Shown here piece after piece: positions 49,597 through 64,000 of a DNA stretch of 64,000 bases. Positions within the stretch are counted from its first letter, which is position 1. Each line of letters begins with the position of its first letter. Source of the stretch: Atrina japonica (taxonomy: Eukaryota; Mollusca; Bivalvia; Pterioida; Pinnidae); the NCBI GenBank assembly GCA_030159075.1, contig BROG01000106.1, positions 884,001-948,000 on the forward strand, given 5' to 3'. The position numbers were made by a program, and so were the translations under genes. A model generated the notes under the pieces. It had not been told where the DNA came from. It did no database searches and worked only from the letters and a program-made list of their open reading frames with translations.

Positions 49597-51534
49597 TTAA
49601 TCAGCTTTTATTAAGTGTCCAGCGAAAGTAGGATGGTGACTTGAAATTAGATAAGTTCCCTCTCCATTGTGGTGACGCACCCACACATCATCTCCGGCTG
49701 ATAGATGAACCATGGCTGCGCAGACTCCGGTTTGAGAATATCTTGCAGCAGCATGAGCACGACATAACATGACTTTGTTTCTCACAATTTCTAAATTCAC
49801 CATGTAACTCGAGGATGTCTGTGATGTCAGAATAAACTCATAAACTCCGCTAACAGGTGCCTTGAAGAGGCCAAAGAAAGGGTCGTAAGCAGAGCCAACA
49901 TTTGTTACAACACTTTCAAAGGGAATTACTTGGTTTGGGCTCATCGAAGGGTAGTTTCTACTAAGGTATGCTTGGAAAACGACAGCACCTAAAATGAAAA
50001 ATATGTATATATGTATAACAATTTCATTAATTGAAGAATTACATGCAATTACATTTAATTATGTACTTACTATCTTTACCATTTGTTGAATGTTCACTGT
50101 TATGAACCTCGCGCAATGTAAATGTACTGTGCCTTATTCCTGTTAAATTTTAGTATGTAGTAGATGTTGAAAATAAATAATTGGAATTCAATTAAAACCA
50201 ATATAGCCATAACAGTTACTAAAAATGATATAGATATATTTCATCTACAAGAAAAAAGAAGTGGACGAATAGACATTAGATATTAAGCGTGTATGAATGT
50301 AATGTTAAGCATGTGGAGATAAGTTGTTGGTAAAAAATATGAGGTAAAAAATACATTGTGCATTACATACTAACATGTGCAGATATGGATTGGAACGTTT
50401 AAGGTCAAAGGTCAGGAAGGTACGCCGAAAGCTGACCGGTGTACTTACCATAACCTTGTGTAACAAATTATACAATATAGTGCACTGATCAAAACTCTAT
50501 TAATAATCATGGTTATTCTGTCGGTATCATGACTTGTGCGGAAGAGGGTGTTAAGTGTGGCTCGTGTTTAGTTTACATCCGCCATCAGTTTCACACAGAT
50601 AATATGTGGGCCAGCATGGGATTTCACCAGCATATTTTTGCTTCAATTATAAGTCTAGTTAAGGAAAATTATATGGAATGTGAAATGAAAATATTAAAAA
50701 CTGTATTGTGTACAATGTTTATAATTTCCTACGTGTTCACTGTCACGTCAATTCAGTGACAGTGTATAGATCTACCAAGGTAAATTGGCACATTTTTACA
50801 AACACATCGAGTATAAATTGAATCATAACAGGGATGTCAGACATATATGAGCTACAGTAGGCTCATACATGGGGTCAAGGTTACCTGTACATTTCTAATT
50901 TTTGTTTCGTTTCGTTCGTTTCGTTTTATTTTTTGACAGAACCCGCATGTTCCAATTTCCGTCGGTAAACCTGTAGTGACATTATGTCTGGTACCAGAAA
51001 GTTGTTATGGGGTAGGCGTGACCCACTCACAAAATTGAGAATATGGAATTTACATTCAACTTTTCAGATAATGAAATTGCTTGAATTTGATGAAATTTAA
51101 TCATATTCTTTTTGAAATCAGCAAACATATTAAGATGAATAAAAGATCATAAAAAGAACGAAAACTTCAATATATCATTACAAGAAAAATAAATAGAATA
51201 GCAGAATAAAAGTTATGAAAGTGTACAGGCATTGTATTTCGTAATACGCCTGCAATTTTGTCTGCTCACTTATTATTCAAAGTTCTTTTTTAAATACATT
51301 TTGCTATTTGATTACAAACAAATTACCTGACGTTGCTCGTTTGGCATTTCTTTGTTCAACAGAGACGACATCAACCTGACGTATCTGGTCTAACTGCTGA
51401 CGGCTTTTCTTCAGTAGGTCTACGTTTTCTTTATAAGAATTTTTAAGGTTCTTGAGACGATCGTAAAGACTTTCATTTGCATTTGCTGATAATACAGAAC
51501 AAACAACGACGAAAACAATGAACAATTTATCCAT
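49597..51534 (-). CDS. Secreted C1q-domain protein (gene D)
   Basis: Exons 51327-51534 (ATG at 51534) and 49597-49988, phase 1, giving 199 residues. Signal peptide (KLFIVFVVVCSVLSANA), coiled coil (LYDRLKNLKNSYKENVDLL and LLKKSRQQLDQIRQVD) and a linker KRATSG. The C1q domain runs from AVVFQAYLSRN to FAGHLIKAD, with VGSAYDPFFGLFKAPVSGVY and TGVCAAMVHLSAGDDVWVRH. The acceptor at 49989 is preceded by a pyrimidine-rich CATTTTAG. It faces gene C (43307-44468) tail to tail across about 5 kb filled by two Penelope-like fragments and an 80-bp tandem array. Same secreted C1q class as its neighbours; ligand unknown. Confidence 0.92.
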
Positions 51535-52059
51535 GGTGCAACAACTTGTTCATGGAAGATCCGATGTCTAATATCTGTTTACTGATAAAAGAATTTCCTT
51601 CTGAAAACTTTCTTATCTTCGCGAAGTTAGGTAAATGTGTTTGTCACTTTCAATGATGTCATCAGTTGTAAAATAAATTGGTTAGGAAACCCGATAGAAA
51701 AGGTTTTAATCGTTAAATCATTAAATAAATATCTCACCACATATGGAACTTTGTTGTTACAAGAGCTCTAATTGACAGGATAAAACATATAACATTAAAT
51801 GATATGTTTACATTATTTTTTCAACTTTGTCATTTCGACATATGAAATAGTCAGGCATCAAGCAAGATCTTGCTTATAGAACCGGAAAAGATAAAAACCA
51901 ACATCATCCTGGATAACATTTGATATCATAGATGGCTGTGAACTAATTTTTTCTGCAATTCAAGATTGTTGCCTATCCCCTGATGTGTGTAAATTTAGAT
52001 AAAAGTGTTTATAAAAGAGCATTAATCTTGTACTGCAAACCATTGGCAAACATATTATA

Positions 52060-54750
52060 TAAAAACTTCAGATACCAAAGTGTAAATCAATAGAACGTCC
52101 AGGACACAGAGACAAATCCGATAAAAAATGGACAAACACGGACCTCTGGAAACCAAGAGGTGGGATCAGGTGCCATGGAGGAGTAAGCATCCCCTGTCGA
52201 CCGGTCACACCCGCCGTGAGTCCACAGTCAAGTCCAGTGAAACACGTGAGGAGTGTATCCTCGCCATATTTGGTACAGACGTCTCAACAACTGCCAACGA
52301 AAAGGCAACTCAACATTTCACTTAGTGAAACAGAGTAGTCGCAGACAAGACTATTATACCGACCGTAAAACTTGCGGAACGTTGACATTAAACGCGGTTT
52401 TCGATATCCCTGTGTCAATAATTTGTCAGTGAGTAGTTTACCTCTGTATATGAAATCTTCATATGTTGTGCACGCCCTGGCATATTGGATCATTTGTGAA
52501 ATATATACTCCATATGCGGGTGACTGAGGGATATTACTACTTAAATGTGGAAAATTGACGATGGGAAAGCCGAAATCGTCGCGTTTATCGTATAGCTTCG
52601 TTGCTAATTTCCCGTCTGTGTTTATATTAAGTAAAATGTCTAAGTAAGAAGCGTGTGTGCTTGATTCTGTTGTATCTTTAATTTCTAGTTCGCTGGGATA
52701 TATTGCATTGACATATGTATGAAAATTGTCATTATTAATTGACAAAACGTCGTCGATATATCTAAATGTCAAATTAAAAGACACCGCTAGCTTCTTCTTC
52801 TATTGATTCAGCAGTTTCTGAATGAAGTCTGCTTCGTATGAATAAAGGAACAGGTCGGCCAATAAAGGAGCACAATTGGTTCCCATGGGAATGCCGACAG
52901 TTTGTTGAAAGACCACGTCTCCGAACATTACAAATATATTGTCTATTAGAAATTCCAGCATGTTTTTTATATCAACTTCAGTATATTTATGTGTAGAATC
53001 AGAGTGGTGTTTGACAAAATAAGTATCCTGATAGCCAATAACTAGGTATTTAAATTTTCGGGTACCACCTTTAGTGAAAAAGCAGTTGTCTATGATGCTG
53101 AAAAGACTTTCTTTTAATTTTTTATGTGGAATAGTAGTGTAAAGAGTAGAGAAGTCATAAGTTTTGATACTGTGAATTCGAGAAAAATTGTGTGCCTTCA
53201 AATTTTCTAAAAGCTGTTTAGAATTTTTAAGTATCCACATCTGATTTACACAGCTTCTGGAATAATCAGCTGTAGAGTATTGTTGAAGTTTCTCCTTAAA
53301 CGGCTGTCAATATCTTGGTAAGGAGTAAAGATAAAGGTTTGGTAGAACATTTGCTGGATCCTGCTATGTATCTTTGCTTATATGGGGTTTTATGAAAGTT
53401 TAGGTATCCAATATAAATATGGCAGCTCGAAATCGGTATCCGTTGTAGGTATATTAAATGAGCGTAATACGGATACGTGATTTTGAAGGATCTCGTCCTT
53501 TGAAAGTGAGCTATGTGTATATGTAGGATTACCAGAATTTATATTAAACCCCAAATTCTTCTAATAAACAATTATAGTAATGTGCCTTACAAATAAACAC
53601 TATATTATTTGAGGCTTTGTCTGCTGGTACCAGTACATATTGGTCATGTAACCTATCCAGTTCAGTTACTACTTCTGGATCATTAAATACAGAGGGATAG
53701 CGTGTTTTCATAGTCCCTTTAAGTTTTCGAATACGAGATTCTATCAACCATCGTATGGCTTTCAGCCATTCAGACAAAGTGTCTGGTTCTTCGTCTTCAT
53801 GTTTGGCCCATCGTCTGGCATAATCTTCGACAGAATTCATAACTAAAGTGAAATTCTGACGCCAATTAAAGGAACGGGCTTCCCGGTATTTAGGGCCCCT
53901 TAAAATAAGATTTTTTAGGCTTTCATTTTCAACAATAGAAACGTCGCCGGTAATACATGCCCGATAGTATTGTATTTGAAAGGAGATGAAGCACATGAAC
54001 ATGTGACAGTGTTGTGTAGAAGATGGTTGATGTCTAAGCACTGCAAAACCTGTTTGTAATTGAATAGCTTGGATGCGATGCTAGGTGTATAGCTATATGA
54101 AATGCAAGGCGTGGTCTTCAGTTTAAAATATGGTGGAATACAGGACTGAACTTTTTTGTGATTTAGAACATTGCCAATGTTTAAAGCGTCTATGCCTTTA
54201 TTTGTAAATTTAAGTTTAAGGAAAAGACGTTTCTGTTCAGCACAGTCATTGTTTGTAACGCGCGCAGGCTTAAACAGTCTGTGATAAGCTATGTCCATTA
54301 TAACGGAGTTCAGTATGTACTCTGGGGTTGAAGAATCCGTGTAGGGGTTCATTCTTGCTTCTTCAAAAAGTTTATTGAGATTTGTAAAAGGAACAGAATA
54401 AAGCCTGCTGCGAATGTGATGAAGACCCAATTTTTTTGTTAACGTAAGGTAAAAGAGATGAAAAAGTGACATCATGTATGTATGGTCGGTTGTAAGAACG
54501 ATGTCCATGACTTCGTTTACGTCTTACATTAGAATTAAAAAGTTCCATCACATTAACGCCTTTACAAAGTGGGCTTGATAAATTGCCTACACTTTGTATA
54601 TTGTCATTACATCCATAGGGATATGCAGTGCCAAGCTGTTTAATCCAAAATTCTTCACGTTGTCTACGGAAGGGGGTACTCAAGGTGGGATTGTTGGTCC
54701 AGTGGTATATTTTTTCTACATCGTTATCAAAATACACTGTAACATATAAA
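52060..54750 (-). mobile_element. Penelope-like retroelement, near full-length, frameshifted
   Basis: Read on the minus strand. A GIY-YIG-like C-terminal block comes first (EEFWIKQLGTAYPYG, near 54640). A family-specific region follows (DVTFSSLLPYV; SPFKYNTIGHV then ITGDVSIVENESL; GPKYREARSF; VLVPADKASNN). The reverse transcriptase then has a YWIPKL block, YDFSTLYTTIPHKKL, VGIPMGTNCAPLLADLFLYS, and the catalytic FRYIDDVLSI at 52750-52780. The end is FRKFYGRYNSLVC and a 3' tail (52060-52284). It is broken by a shift at an A7 run (54431-54437), a one-base loss near 53958, and several lesions in 53241-53543. The endonuclease-before-RT order is that reported for Naiad/Chlamys-type Penelope-like elements; the N-terminal half of the endonuclease is missing or unrecognisable above 54750. 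Confidence 0.8.
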
Positions 54751-54809
54751 CTTCCTATAAAAATTACATTGTTAACATGTTTACATGTTATAAAAAGGAA
54801 GTAATACAA

Positions 54810-55591
54810 ATTACAAACAATGTTACACGTTCAGTGTCAGAAATGCAACCAACAATCAAAATATGAAACAATTATACTGTCACGCTTGTCTATAAGTGAC
54901 TGCCATATACAGGTCTTGATAAAGAGGTTTATTCTTTATAAAAAAGGTTATTTTGAATGACTCCTATAGGCAGGTGCCCTATATACTGAGGTTGCCTTAA
55001 ACACAAGTTTCACTCTTTATTAATATATTTTATTGCTGACAATGTTGTAAGGTCTTGAGTTCGTTTTGTGTTATACCAAAAACCAAAACTGATAACGACT
55101 TTTCTTTTACGTGCCCAGTAAATAGAAGCACGAGATAGTTATAAAAAGAAATGTTTGCTTATTTCCTTTACATAAAATGCAAGTTCCTACAAAACAATTT
55201 TGGACGCTACTTTTCTTGGACATACCTAAAAGTAGTTCAATAAATGAAGAAGGTATGCAGACAGGTAGATGCAGTAGGAAGATTGGTAAACACAGCAGGT
55301 TGATAGGTAGGTAATTACAGTAGGTAGACAGGTGTGTGCAGTTGTTAGAAGGATATGTGGAGAAAGTTTACAATGGGCGCAGAATATTGACGGGTAGGTG
55401 CAGAAGGTAGATTTGTCAGCATGTTTATGTAGATTATGTTGTTATTCCGACATGTTTGATGATATTAATATTTATTGATATAATGTCCTGTTTGCATTTC
55501 AGTTGTGATATATTAAGTATAACAAGCCAGTTTTATCATTTGCATACATTTATTGTGTAACACAGCAACTTAATATTTTACATCGACAACA
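54810..55591. other. Flank between the Penelope-like copy and C1q gene A2
   Basis: Contains loosely repeated AGGTAGNTGCAG/AGACAGGTAG words at 55258-55415. No gene recognised, and the missing endonuclease half was not found here. Confidence 0.4.
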
Positions 55592-57913
<2,322 letters not shown>

Positions 57914-58002
57914 TGTATAAATCACTAGCAAAACTGATATCTAGTACAATCATTTCTTATCGCAAACAAGTCCTTGCATCATATTTCAAAGTTTTCCCAA
58001 TT

Positions 58003-58006
<4 letters not shown>

Positions 58007-58098
<92 letters not shown>
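58007..58098. repeat. (AT)n microsatellite between the divergent C1q genes A2 and B2
   Basis: 46 AT units starting 93 bp upstream of the A2 start codon; a poly-T tract follows at 58347-58370. Confidence 0.98.
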
Positions 58099-58100
<2 letters not shown>

Positions 58101-58610
58101 CTTTTAATGATTAAAAATGGGAACCATCATTTAAGAAGAGATTAAACATGTATTTTATCTTAATCAACCCCTTTGGAAATAATCATTGTAGCCGACTTAC
58201 GTTGAGATCTCGTACTTAAGACTTAACAAATACAAAAATGTTTTATATAGTTTTTTTCATGGTAAACAAACATAAGATACGTATTCTAATGACAACAGTT
58301 ATGAATTATTGATTGTACAACTTGCCAACAAACCAAGACAATCTTCTTTTTTTTTTTTTTTTTTTTTTAATCTAGTATATGAAAAAAATAATATAATTTT
58401 GTGTTTGGCTCTACTGACGTCCATTGCGTATCCCTTTTTTACTTTGTAATTTATTTCAGTGTGAAGTATAGATGTGTATAATTCTACATAAATTTTGTCA
58501 TCACAATTTCTCGGAACACGACTATCAACGTTAACCAGGACATGTGCGTAAGTTCAGTTTGTCATTGTCTGACGACGATAAGACGAGATCTTAAGACTTG
58601 TTGGTACACT

Positions 58611-59746
58611 ATGTCTAACCTATGCGTTATGTCATTTCTGTTGCTAATGCAATTTGCCAAATATATTCACTGTACAGATGTTGATTTATCCGCGACAATT
58701 ACTAATCTAACTGAACTTAATTCTGTACTGGAGGAGGAGTTAAACGTTCAACGAGTAATTTACTCTGAACTTCGAAAAAGACTGATATTTGACAGAAAGG
58801 AACGACAAAGTCAAGGTGAGAGTGTGTTACACTTTATGGTAGAATCTTAGTAGGGATGAGACTGAGGGACCTTCATTACAAAATTTACAAATTTACCGCT
58901 ACCTGCTAAATCCAAAATCTGCAACATGAGGAGAAACTAGCGACGCCTTGATGTACATATAAATGGAAAAATCTTAAAGGGTCATAAATCAACACGTAAA
59001 TAAACAAACGTCATTCAATTTATGCTTATGTCTAGATGTTGTTTTTGAAACAAAAAAAGAAAAATGTCTTCCCCACTCTGTCCATGGGTGCACTGTGAAC
59101 TTGACCTTGAAAATATGACCCAGGATCAAGGTCATAACCCTGTCATGACCAATAACCAATAACATAACAGACCGTAGCAAAACCACAACACGTTTATTTT
59201 ATTCTTTTCTTTGTGAGTGTGTGGGGCATAATAAGATAATACGTGTGGACTATTGAATACGTACTAGTCTATTATTATGTTTCAGTTTTACATAATTCCA
59301 ACTTTCCTGTGGTATTAATCTCATTATTTCTTTTCAATACAGCGTGCGATATCAACGAGCAGGCCGTGGTGTTTGATGCAATATTGGTAAATGAAATCAA
59401 TCCCATAGGTCCAAACCAAATCATCACGTACGATAATGTGATAACCAACGAAGGAAACGCATATGACGTCTTCAGTGGGTTATTCCAGGCGCCGATTGAC
59501 GGTATATATCAGTTTATTGCCACATTGTGGTCACAAGATACTCATTATATAGAGTTTGAAATGATGACAAATGGACTCAACATTTGTAATGGCCACACAA
59601 CAACGATGAATCAAACTATGGGGGTATGCTCAGCTATTGTTTCCCTCGTGAAAGGTGATCGTGTGTGGGTAAGGCATCGTGGACATATGGGTGACCAAGT
59701 TTATGGTAATCACTATCCATCATTTGTTGGACATCGCATCTCATAG
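58611..59746 (+). CDS. Secreted C1q-domain protein (gene B2)
   Basis: Exons 58611-58815 and 59343-59746, phase 1, giving 202 residues. The Met at 58611 (MSNLCVMSFLLLMQFA) is preferred over the in-frame Met at 58542, because it puts a hydrophobic signal peptide at the N-terminus. Coiled coil (TNLTELNSVLEEELNVQ) matches that of the plus gene at 34804-36045 (VLTDLNSVLEKEL). The C1q domain runs from QAVVFDAILV to FVGHRIS with GNAYDVFSGLFQAP and MGVCSAIV. AATAAA at 59789-59794. The upstream poly-T and (AT)n tracts lie in the divergent intergenic region shared with the minus gene. Another secreted C1q protein of unknown ligand. Confidence 0.92.
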
Positions 59747-59799
59747 GACTTCCTTGCTGTAGACATGTAATGTATTCTCAAATTACGAAATAAAGTTAG

Positions 59800-61079
59800 T
59801 CCCAATCAGTTTTCAGTATTATTTTTTATCGTTTGTTTATGTTTGTGTTTTAATTAATATTCCCAAGCCGGCACATGTGTTTACATTTCAATGTTATTGT
59901 TTTAAAGGTGAAAGGTCGCCTTCCGTTGGACAGATGTTGTCAATCTCCTATAAATATCAACCTTTCAGATTATTTGCTGCAGAGGAAAGCCATGAAGGGG
60001 TGTTTAAAATGTTGGAAAAACTAATTCGTTTACTTTTTTGAAATCATGTGAAGATGGCATGACTGTGAATGAACTGGTGTACTTTTTTTTGGTAAACATA
60101 GATGAGACTCCTTTAATATAATTTCCATTGCTAGTAAATTATGCGTTTCGCAATCTGAAAGTAAATTCCTACTCCATTGTCAATGTTTCTATGACTTATT
60201 TGAAGTTGACAAGGTCATGTGCAAAATAGATGTATTTGGGTAAGTGATGTTGTCTTATTTTTGCAATGTTGTGGTATAGGTTTTTTCCAATCCACATAAC
60301 TCGGCGAGGCGGGGTAACCTTTTGGCTATCATACGGTGCTTTATTGTCAAGACTAAGGAGGGGGATAACTCTTGAAGCACGCGATTTGGATATTGTCAAA
60401 TTTTGCTGAATATTAGAATTCCGAGGTATTTCGATGATAAATGTTATGAAAAATTAAAATAACATTTAGCTGTATTTTGGTGTTATGAGTTCGAAATTAG
60501 ATGCTACCGAGGTATCTGTTGCCATAGTAAAAAGATCTGTGATAGGTCAAATTTTGGTATTGTCAGAGTGTGATGGATTGTATTCAGTGTTATTTTCCAT
60601 ATTACAAATTCAATGGCAGGTGTTACCGAAGTATTATTTGTCATTGCAACAAAATAAAGGCCACTGGTTAGTCAAAATAAAATCATTTTTCATTTTGTTG
60701 AAAATAGGTATAGTTTTTTTTTTTTTTTTTTTTTTTTTTGATATTTTCAATTCAATGGAGAATGATATGGAAGACTGGTTGTCAAAGTAAGAAAATTAGG
60801 ACTTGGTGATTTATCAAGAGTTTAATTTTTTTAGATTTTTGTATGAAAAATGGTATTCATGGTAATTCAGTTTTACGAAATCAATGGAAGATTTTATATA
60901 TGCATTTGAAAGGTGTTGTGTTTGACAGGGAAACTATTTAGTCAATGTCAAGATGGTTGGATCAAAGGTCACCTGAATTTGGGATAACTGAAAATGTAGG
61001 AGTTGTAGGTTTAAATAAGTGGAATGCACTAAGCATAAGTTGGTGACCTATGATTTCGGAAGAAGTCAGCGTCTTTTGC
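59800..61079. other. Downstream of C1q gene B2, nothing recognised
   Basis: A poly-T run at 60716-60739 and a word shared with 40.48 kb. The open frame spanning the poly-T has no credible composition. Confidence 0.5.
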
Positions 61080-61150
61080 TGGCATGCCACACAAATAGTA
61101 AACGTTCCATGGAAACCTTTCTAATTCGATGAATGGGTCAAATTAAAACA
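61080..61150 (-). mobile_element. Penelope-like 3' region scrap
   Basis: The reverse complement carries TAGAAAGGTTTCCATGGAAC and the flanking GAC-CATTCATCGAAT, as in the 3' region of the copies at 47.05 and 17.72 kb. Confidence 0.5.
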
Positions 61151-62449
61151 TTGCATTGACATATACCATGTTGACTACCTTATTGACACACTTTATTACA
61201 AGTATGATGTAAAATTCCCCTACAATACAGTAAATGGAAAATGTTAAGTACTTGTAATAAATATGATCTTGTGCAATTCATTTGTATAGCCTTGGGCACG
61301 AGATTATTTATAGTATAGCAAACCCCACCTCTTCTTACACTAATAATACATGTAGTCAAAGTAAAGGTCACCAGGGTACGTTTGCGATCTTAATGACATA
61401 CCTGGAAATTATGCGCTGGTTGATTGAGTATTAATTATATGAAGAAATTAAGAACATTAGCATTATACAAAATTGAAATATGCGCAAATGATATTAACAG
61501 TTTCTTCCTGCGTATAATTAGGGGGTCGTATTAATGGAGGTGGCACTTTAGAATCTATATAAATTTTATATGTATACATCTATCTATGTACAGAAAAATG
61601 CACAAGTCACTCACAATGTCGTCCACATTTAGAACAATGCTAGTTTTTGTTTTCAACTTATCTCTCTTTAAGTTTGTAAAGTTTGAAATCATCCAGATGT
61701 TTGTTGAACTTTAACTAATGTCAAACAAACATTCAAAAGTACCATTATCAAATCAGCTAATCATTTAAAAGTACCGTCATCAAATCAACCAATCAAATTC
61801 ACGAGAAAAAGACAAGGAAGTTCTGAAGACAGGCAAACCCTGACTGACATATGTACATTTCTCAAAGAATGTATTTCCATTTGAGTATGCTTACTTGCAA
61901 TTCCGGTAACGCTATAATTGTAGTGACCATTTGCTGGGATTGAGAGTAATGAGTCATGTTTCATACCATTGTATACTTCAGAGATTTCGAAATACCCAAC
62001 AAAATTTTCCATTCTAATACTTTCATGGGAAAAGAAGTTACTTTTTTTCAACTGACTTGGCGCGAGATCAATGTTTTGAGATGTCACGGCGACTACACTA
62101 TCACACCTGTGACATACTTTTCCAGGTACATAATCAAAAAGTATACAGATTTCACTTCCATTTAAAGATCAAAATAGGTTGTTTCTAGACTTCATTATTC
62201 CTTCCTAAGTTTATGCATAACTCCGGCACAGCCAGATCATTTTTTATTTGTGTACACTTAAAAACTCTAGTTTATATGGATACGTGTATTATACGAACAG
62301 AACATGATAATATCTCAATCACGGCAAGGTCACACCTATTTTCAGAAGGAATTGCTCCTCCTGGGTACATTTCACCCGGGTTATCTCTTTCACCATTGAC
62401 AAATGATCGCCACCAAATATACCGTAACCAAAAAATACTACTTTCCCTT
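61151..62449. other. Intergenic sequence, nothing recognised
   Basis: No gene or known repeat family recognised on either strand. Confidence 0.45.
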
Positions 62450-62548
62450 TAGAAAATCTATTTTAAACTGGAGCTGAACTGATGAAGTCTGATTGACAGA
62501 TACGATTGTCTTGAGCATTGTAACTTTGGTATTATGTTTATAATATTT
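62450..62548 (-). repeat. Unclassified dispersed repeat, copy 3 (partial)
   Basis: Inverse of the 5' half: AAACATAATACCAAAGTTAC, then CAATCAGACTTCATCAGTTC. Confidence 0.6.
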
Positions 62549-62616
62549 AAACAAATAAAAAAATGACTTCGGTTTGTTTGTTTATTTTGCTTTGGCTTAA
62601 TTTAACGAGTGACGTG

Positions 62617-62899
62617 GAGCTGGCCTGGCATAGTCGGTAGCGCGCTCGACTCTTGATCGTGAGGTCGTGAGTTCGAGTGCAGCCGGCGGCAGGTTGGTTT
62701 CCTGTCCTTCGGATGAGACAGTGAAAACCTAGGTCCCGTGTCACAGTAGGCGTTGGCACATTAAAGAACCCTCACTGCTCAATGGCCGTAAGTGCCGAGC
62801 ATAGGAAAAATTTGAAGCCCTTCACCGGCACATGGTGACGTCTCCATATGAGCGAAATATTCTTGAGTGGGACGTTAAACAACAATAAACAAACAAACA
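62617..62899 (+). mobile_element. Full-length tRNA-derived SINE with 13-bp target duplication
   Basis: A tRNA-like head (box A near TAGTCGGTAGCGCGCTC, box B GAGTTCGAGTGC at about 62670) is followed by a conserved body (CCGTGTCACAGTAGGCGTT, AGTGCCGAGCATAGG, GACGTCTCCATATGAGCGAA) and an (AAAC)n tail. AACGAGTGACGTG flanks it exactly at 62604-62616 and 62900-62912, so the insertion is fairly recent and its limits are firm. Confidence 0.88.
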
Positions 62900-63117
62900 A
62901 ACGAGTGACGTGACTACTTAAAGCCCTTGTCACTCGTCCGTGTGTGGTAGGCAGAGAGATATTTAGACTTAGTGTGTGCGTTTTTGTCCTTGCTTGAGTG
63001 TTCCTTATCTCCAATGGCTTTTTTTGTGCAATCCGACGAAAGAATCAATCTGCACACCCTAAAACTATTTAACTTTCATCAATGCACAGATTTATGCAAA
63101 CAGGAGATGAAAACTCA

Positions 63118-63205
63118 CCTAACAAAATTTGACACGATCAGGGATTGACCCAACGACTTTCCCGTTGATGAACGGGCACTCTATAAACTGAGCTACTGTC
63201 TTCTT
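63118..63205 (-). mobile_element. tRNA-like SINE head
   Basis: On the minus strand, AGTAGCTCAGTTTATAGAGT (box A-like), a CCCGT/ACGGG anticodon-type stem and TTGGGTCAATCCCTG (box B-like) are seen. The anticodon loop and box B are imperfect, so it is a SINE head or tRNA pseudogene rather than a tRNA. Confidence 0.5.
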
Positions 63206-63655
63206 TCTGATTTTCTACTTTCAAATATCTGCATTTGAACAATGAAATGTCCCGTCACAGAAATGGCGTATACTAATAAAACCCTTACATATGTATCATT
63301 TAAATACGTATATAGCGCATGTACCCCCCAAATAAGCCAATATATATTGTAAAGGAATTTACATAGAAAAATGACTGTGATAAGCTGTTAATTTAAGATA
63401 CTGGTACAGATCCCAAGTCGACATATCAAAGTCAATACTTACAATTTATATACTGTATCAGGGGGAAACCGCGGCGTTAATATAGGATATATTCCCTGCT
63501 TTCGTAAATACGTGAAATTAAGAAACAGTGAAGAAGTTTATGAACAATTTAGTTATTAAATTAAAATCTGATGTCATTTACGATATTCCTAATCTGCGAA
63601 TTAAAAAACGCTATCCTTAAAGAATGTGGACACGTGAAAATTACAACCTGTGAAA

Positions 63656-63892
63656 TCAAATCCCTGTAAAGTAATGGTTTTCTTTGCCAATAACACACTT
63701 GTGTCTAATGTGTTGAATTACTTTTTGGTAGGAGGTTGTCATATCATCTATTGTTATCCCATATGATGTAAATTTGGCGGCAGACGGAATGGTATGGGAT
63801 GCCAACTGTTCCCAATTCTCAGTGACCGAGTTTTTGTTTACTTTTGACTGTGTTGTACATTGTGGTAGGACGCTGGCGAAAGTAAAATCCAT
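63656..63892 (-). CDS. Unrecognised 78-residue open frame
   Basis: MDFTFASVLPQCTTQSKV through WEQLASHTIPSA and HIRHKCVIGKENHYF. The amino-acid composition looks protein-like against an AT-rich background, and the frame may belong to a mobile element or to a gene entering from the right edge. No domain is recognised. Confidence 0.25.
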   Translation of the reverse strand: MDFTFASVLPQCTTQSKVNKNSVTENWEQLASHTIPSAAKFTSYGITIDDMTTSYQKVIQHIRHKCVIGKENHYFTGI

Positions 63893-64000
63893 ATAACATG
63901 GAAGGGTGGAGTCTCGTGAACTCTTTGTGAACCAGGGCGATTGTATATTTTAGGTAATATATTGAAAATTACACTGATAAGGGTAACCGTTCCTACTTGT

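Noticed and set aside
60485..60790. 101-codon plus frame
   Set aside because: Ends in a poly-Phe run from the T tract; no domain and no splice support.

Overview
The window is nuclear DNA of an animal, most likely a bivalve mollusc. This is inferred from four things: spliced genes with GT-AG introns, an AT-rich background full of (AT)n, (GT)n and (CT)n microsatellites, a cluster of small secreted C1q-domain genes (a family hugely expanded in bivalves), and many fragments of Penelope-like retroelements and tRNA-derived SINEs of the kind common in molluscs. There is no prokaryotic-style gene organisation and no CRISPR array.

Region 1 (1-16810, minus strand): the 5' part of a sodium/solute symporter gene of the SLC5/SGLT family. 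Eleven exons can be joined with every reading phase agreeing, giving 371 codons; the gene runs off the left edge. Its introns hold a partial Penelope-like element, a 466-bp long-inverted-repeat element with a 6-bp target duplication, short tandem repeats and several unclassified dispersed repeats. Region 2 (16.8-23.0 kb): intergenic or upstream sequence with Penelope-like tails and, at 22933-23040, a second 36-codon first exon closely resembling that of the symporter (alternative promoter/first exon, or the remnant of a tandem copy).

Region 3 (23-32.9 kb): gene-poor, microsatellite-rich, with SINE fragments and a broken family-B DNA polymerase remnant around 28.6-29.9 kb, probably from a Maverick/Polinton-like or virus-derived element.

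Region 4 (32.9-59.8 kb): six two-exon C1q-domain genes in the order minus, plus, plus, minus, minus, plus. Each has a signal peptide and short coiled coil in exon 1, one phase-1 intron, and a whole C1q domain in exon 2. The first two and the last two form head-to-head pairs whose members correspond, so the divergent pair itself seems to have been duplicated. Between the C1q genes lie three sizeable Penelope-like copies (45.9-47.2, 47.3-48.3 and 52.0-54.8 kb). The longest has an N-terminal GIY-YIG-like block before the reverse transcriptase, the permuted order described for Naiad/Chlamys-type elements.

Region 5 (59.8-64 kb): no recognised gene. It has a full-length SINE with a 13-bp target duplication at 62617-62899, a tRNA-like SINE head at 63118-63205, and repeat scraps. 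The encoded functions are unrelated: epithelial Na+-coupled solute uptake (symporter) and secreted pattern recognition or humoral immunity (C1q proteins).
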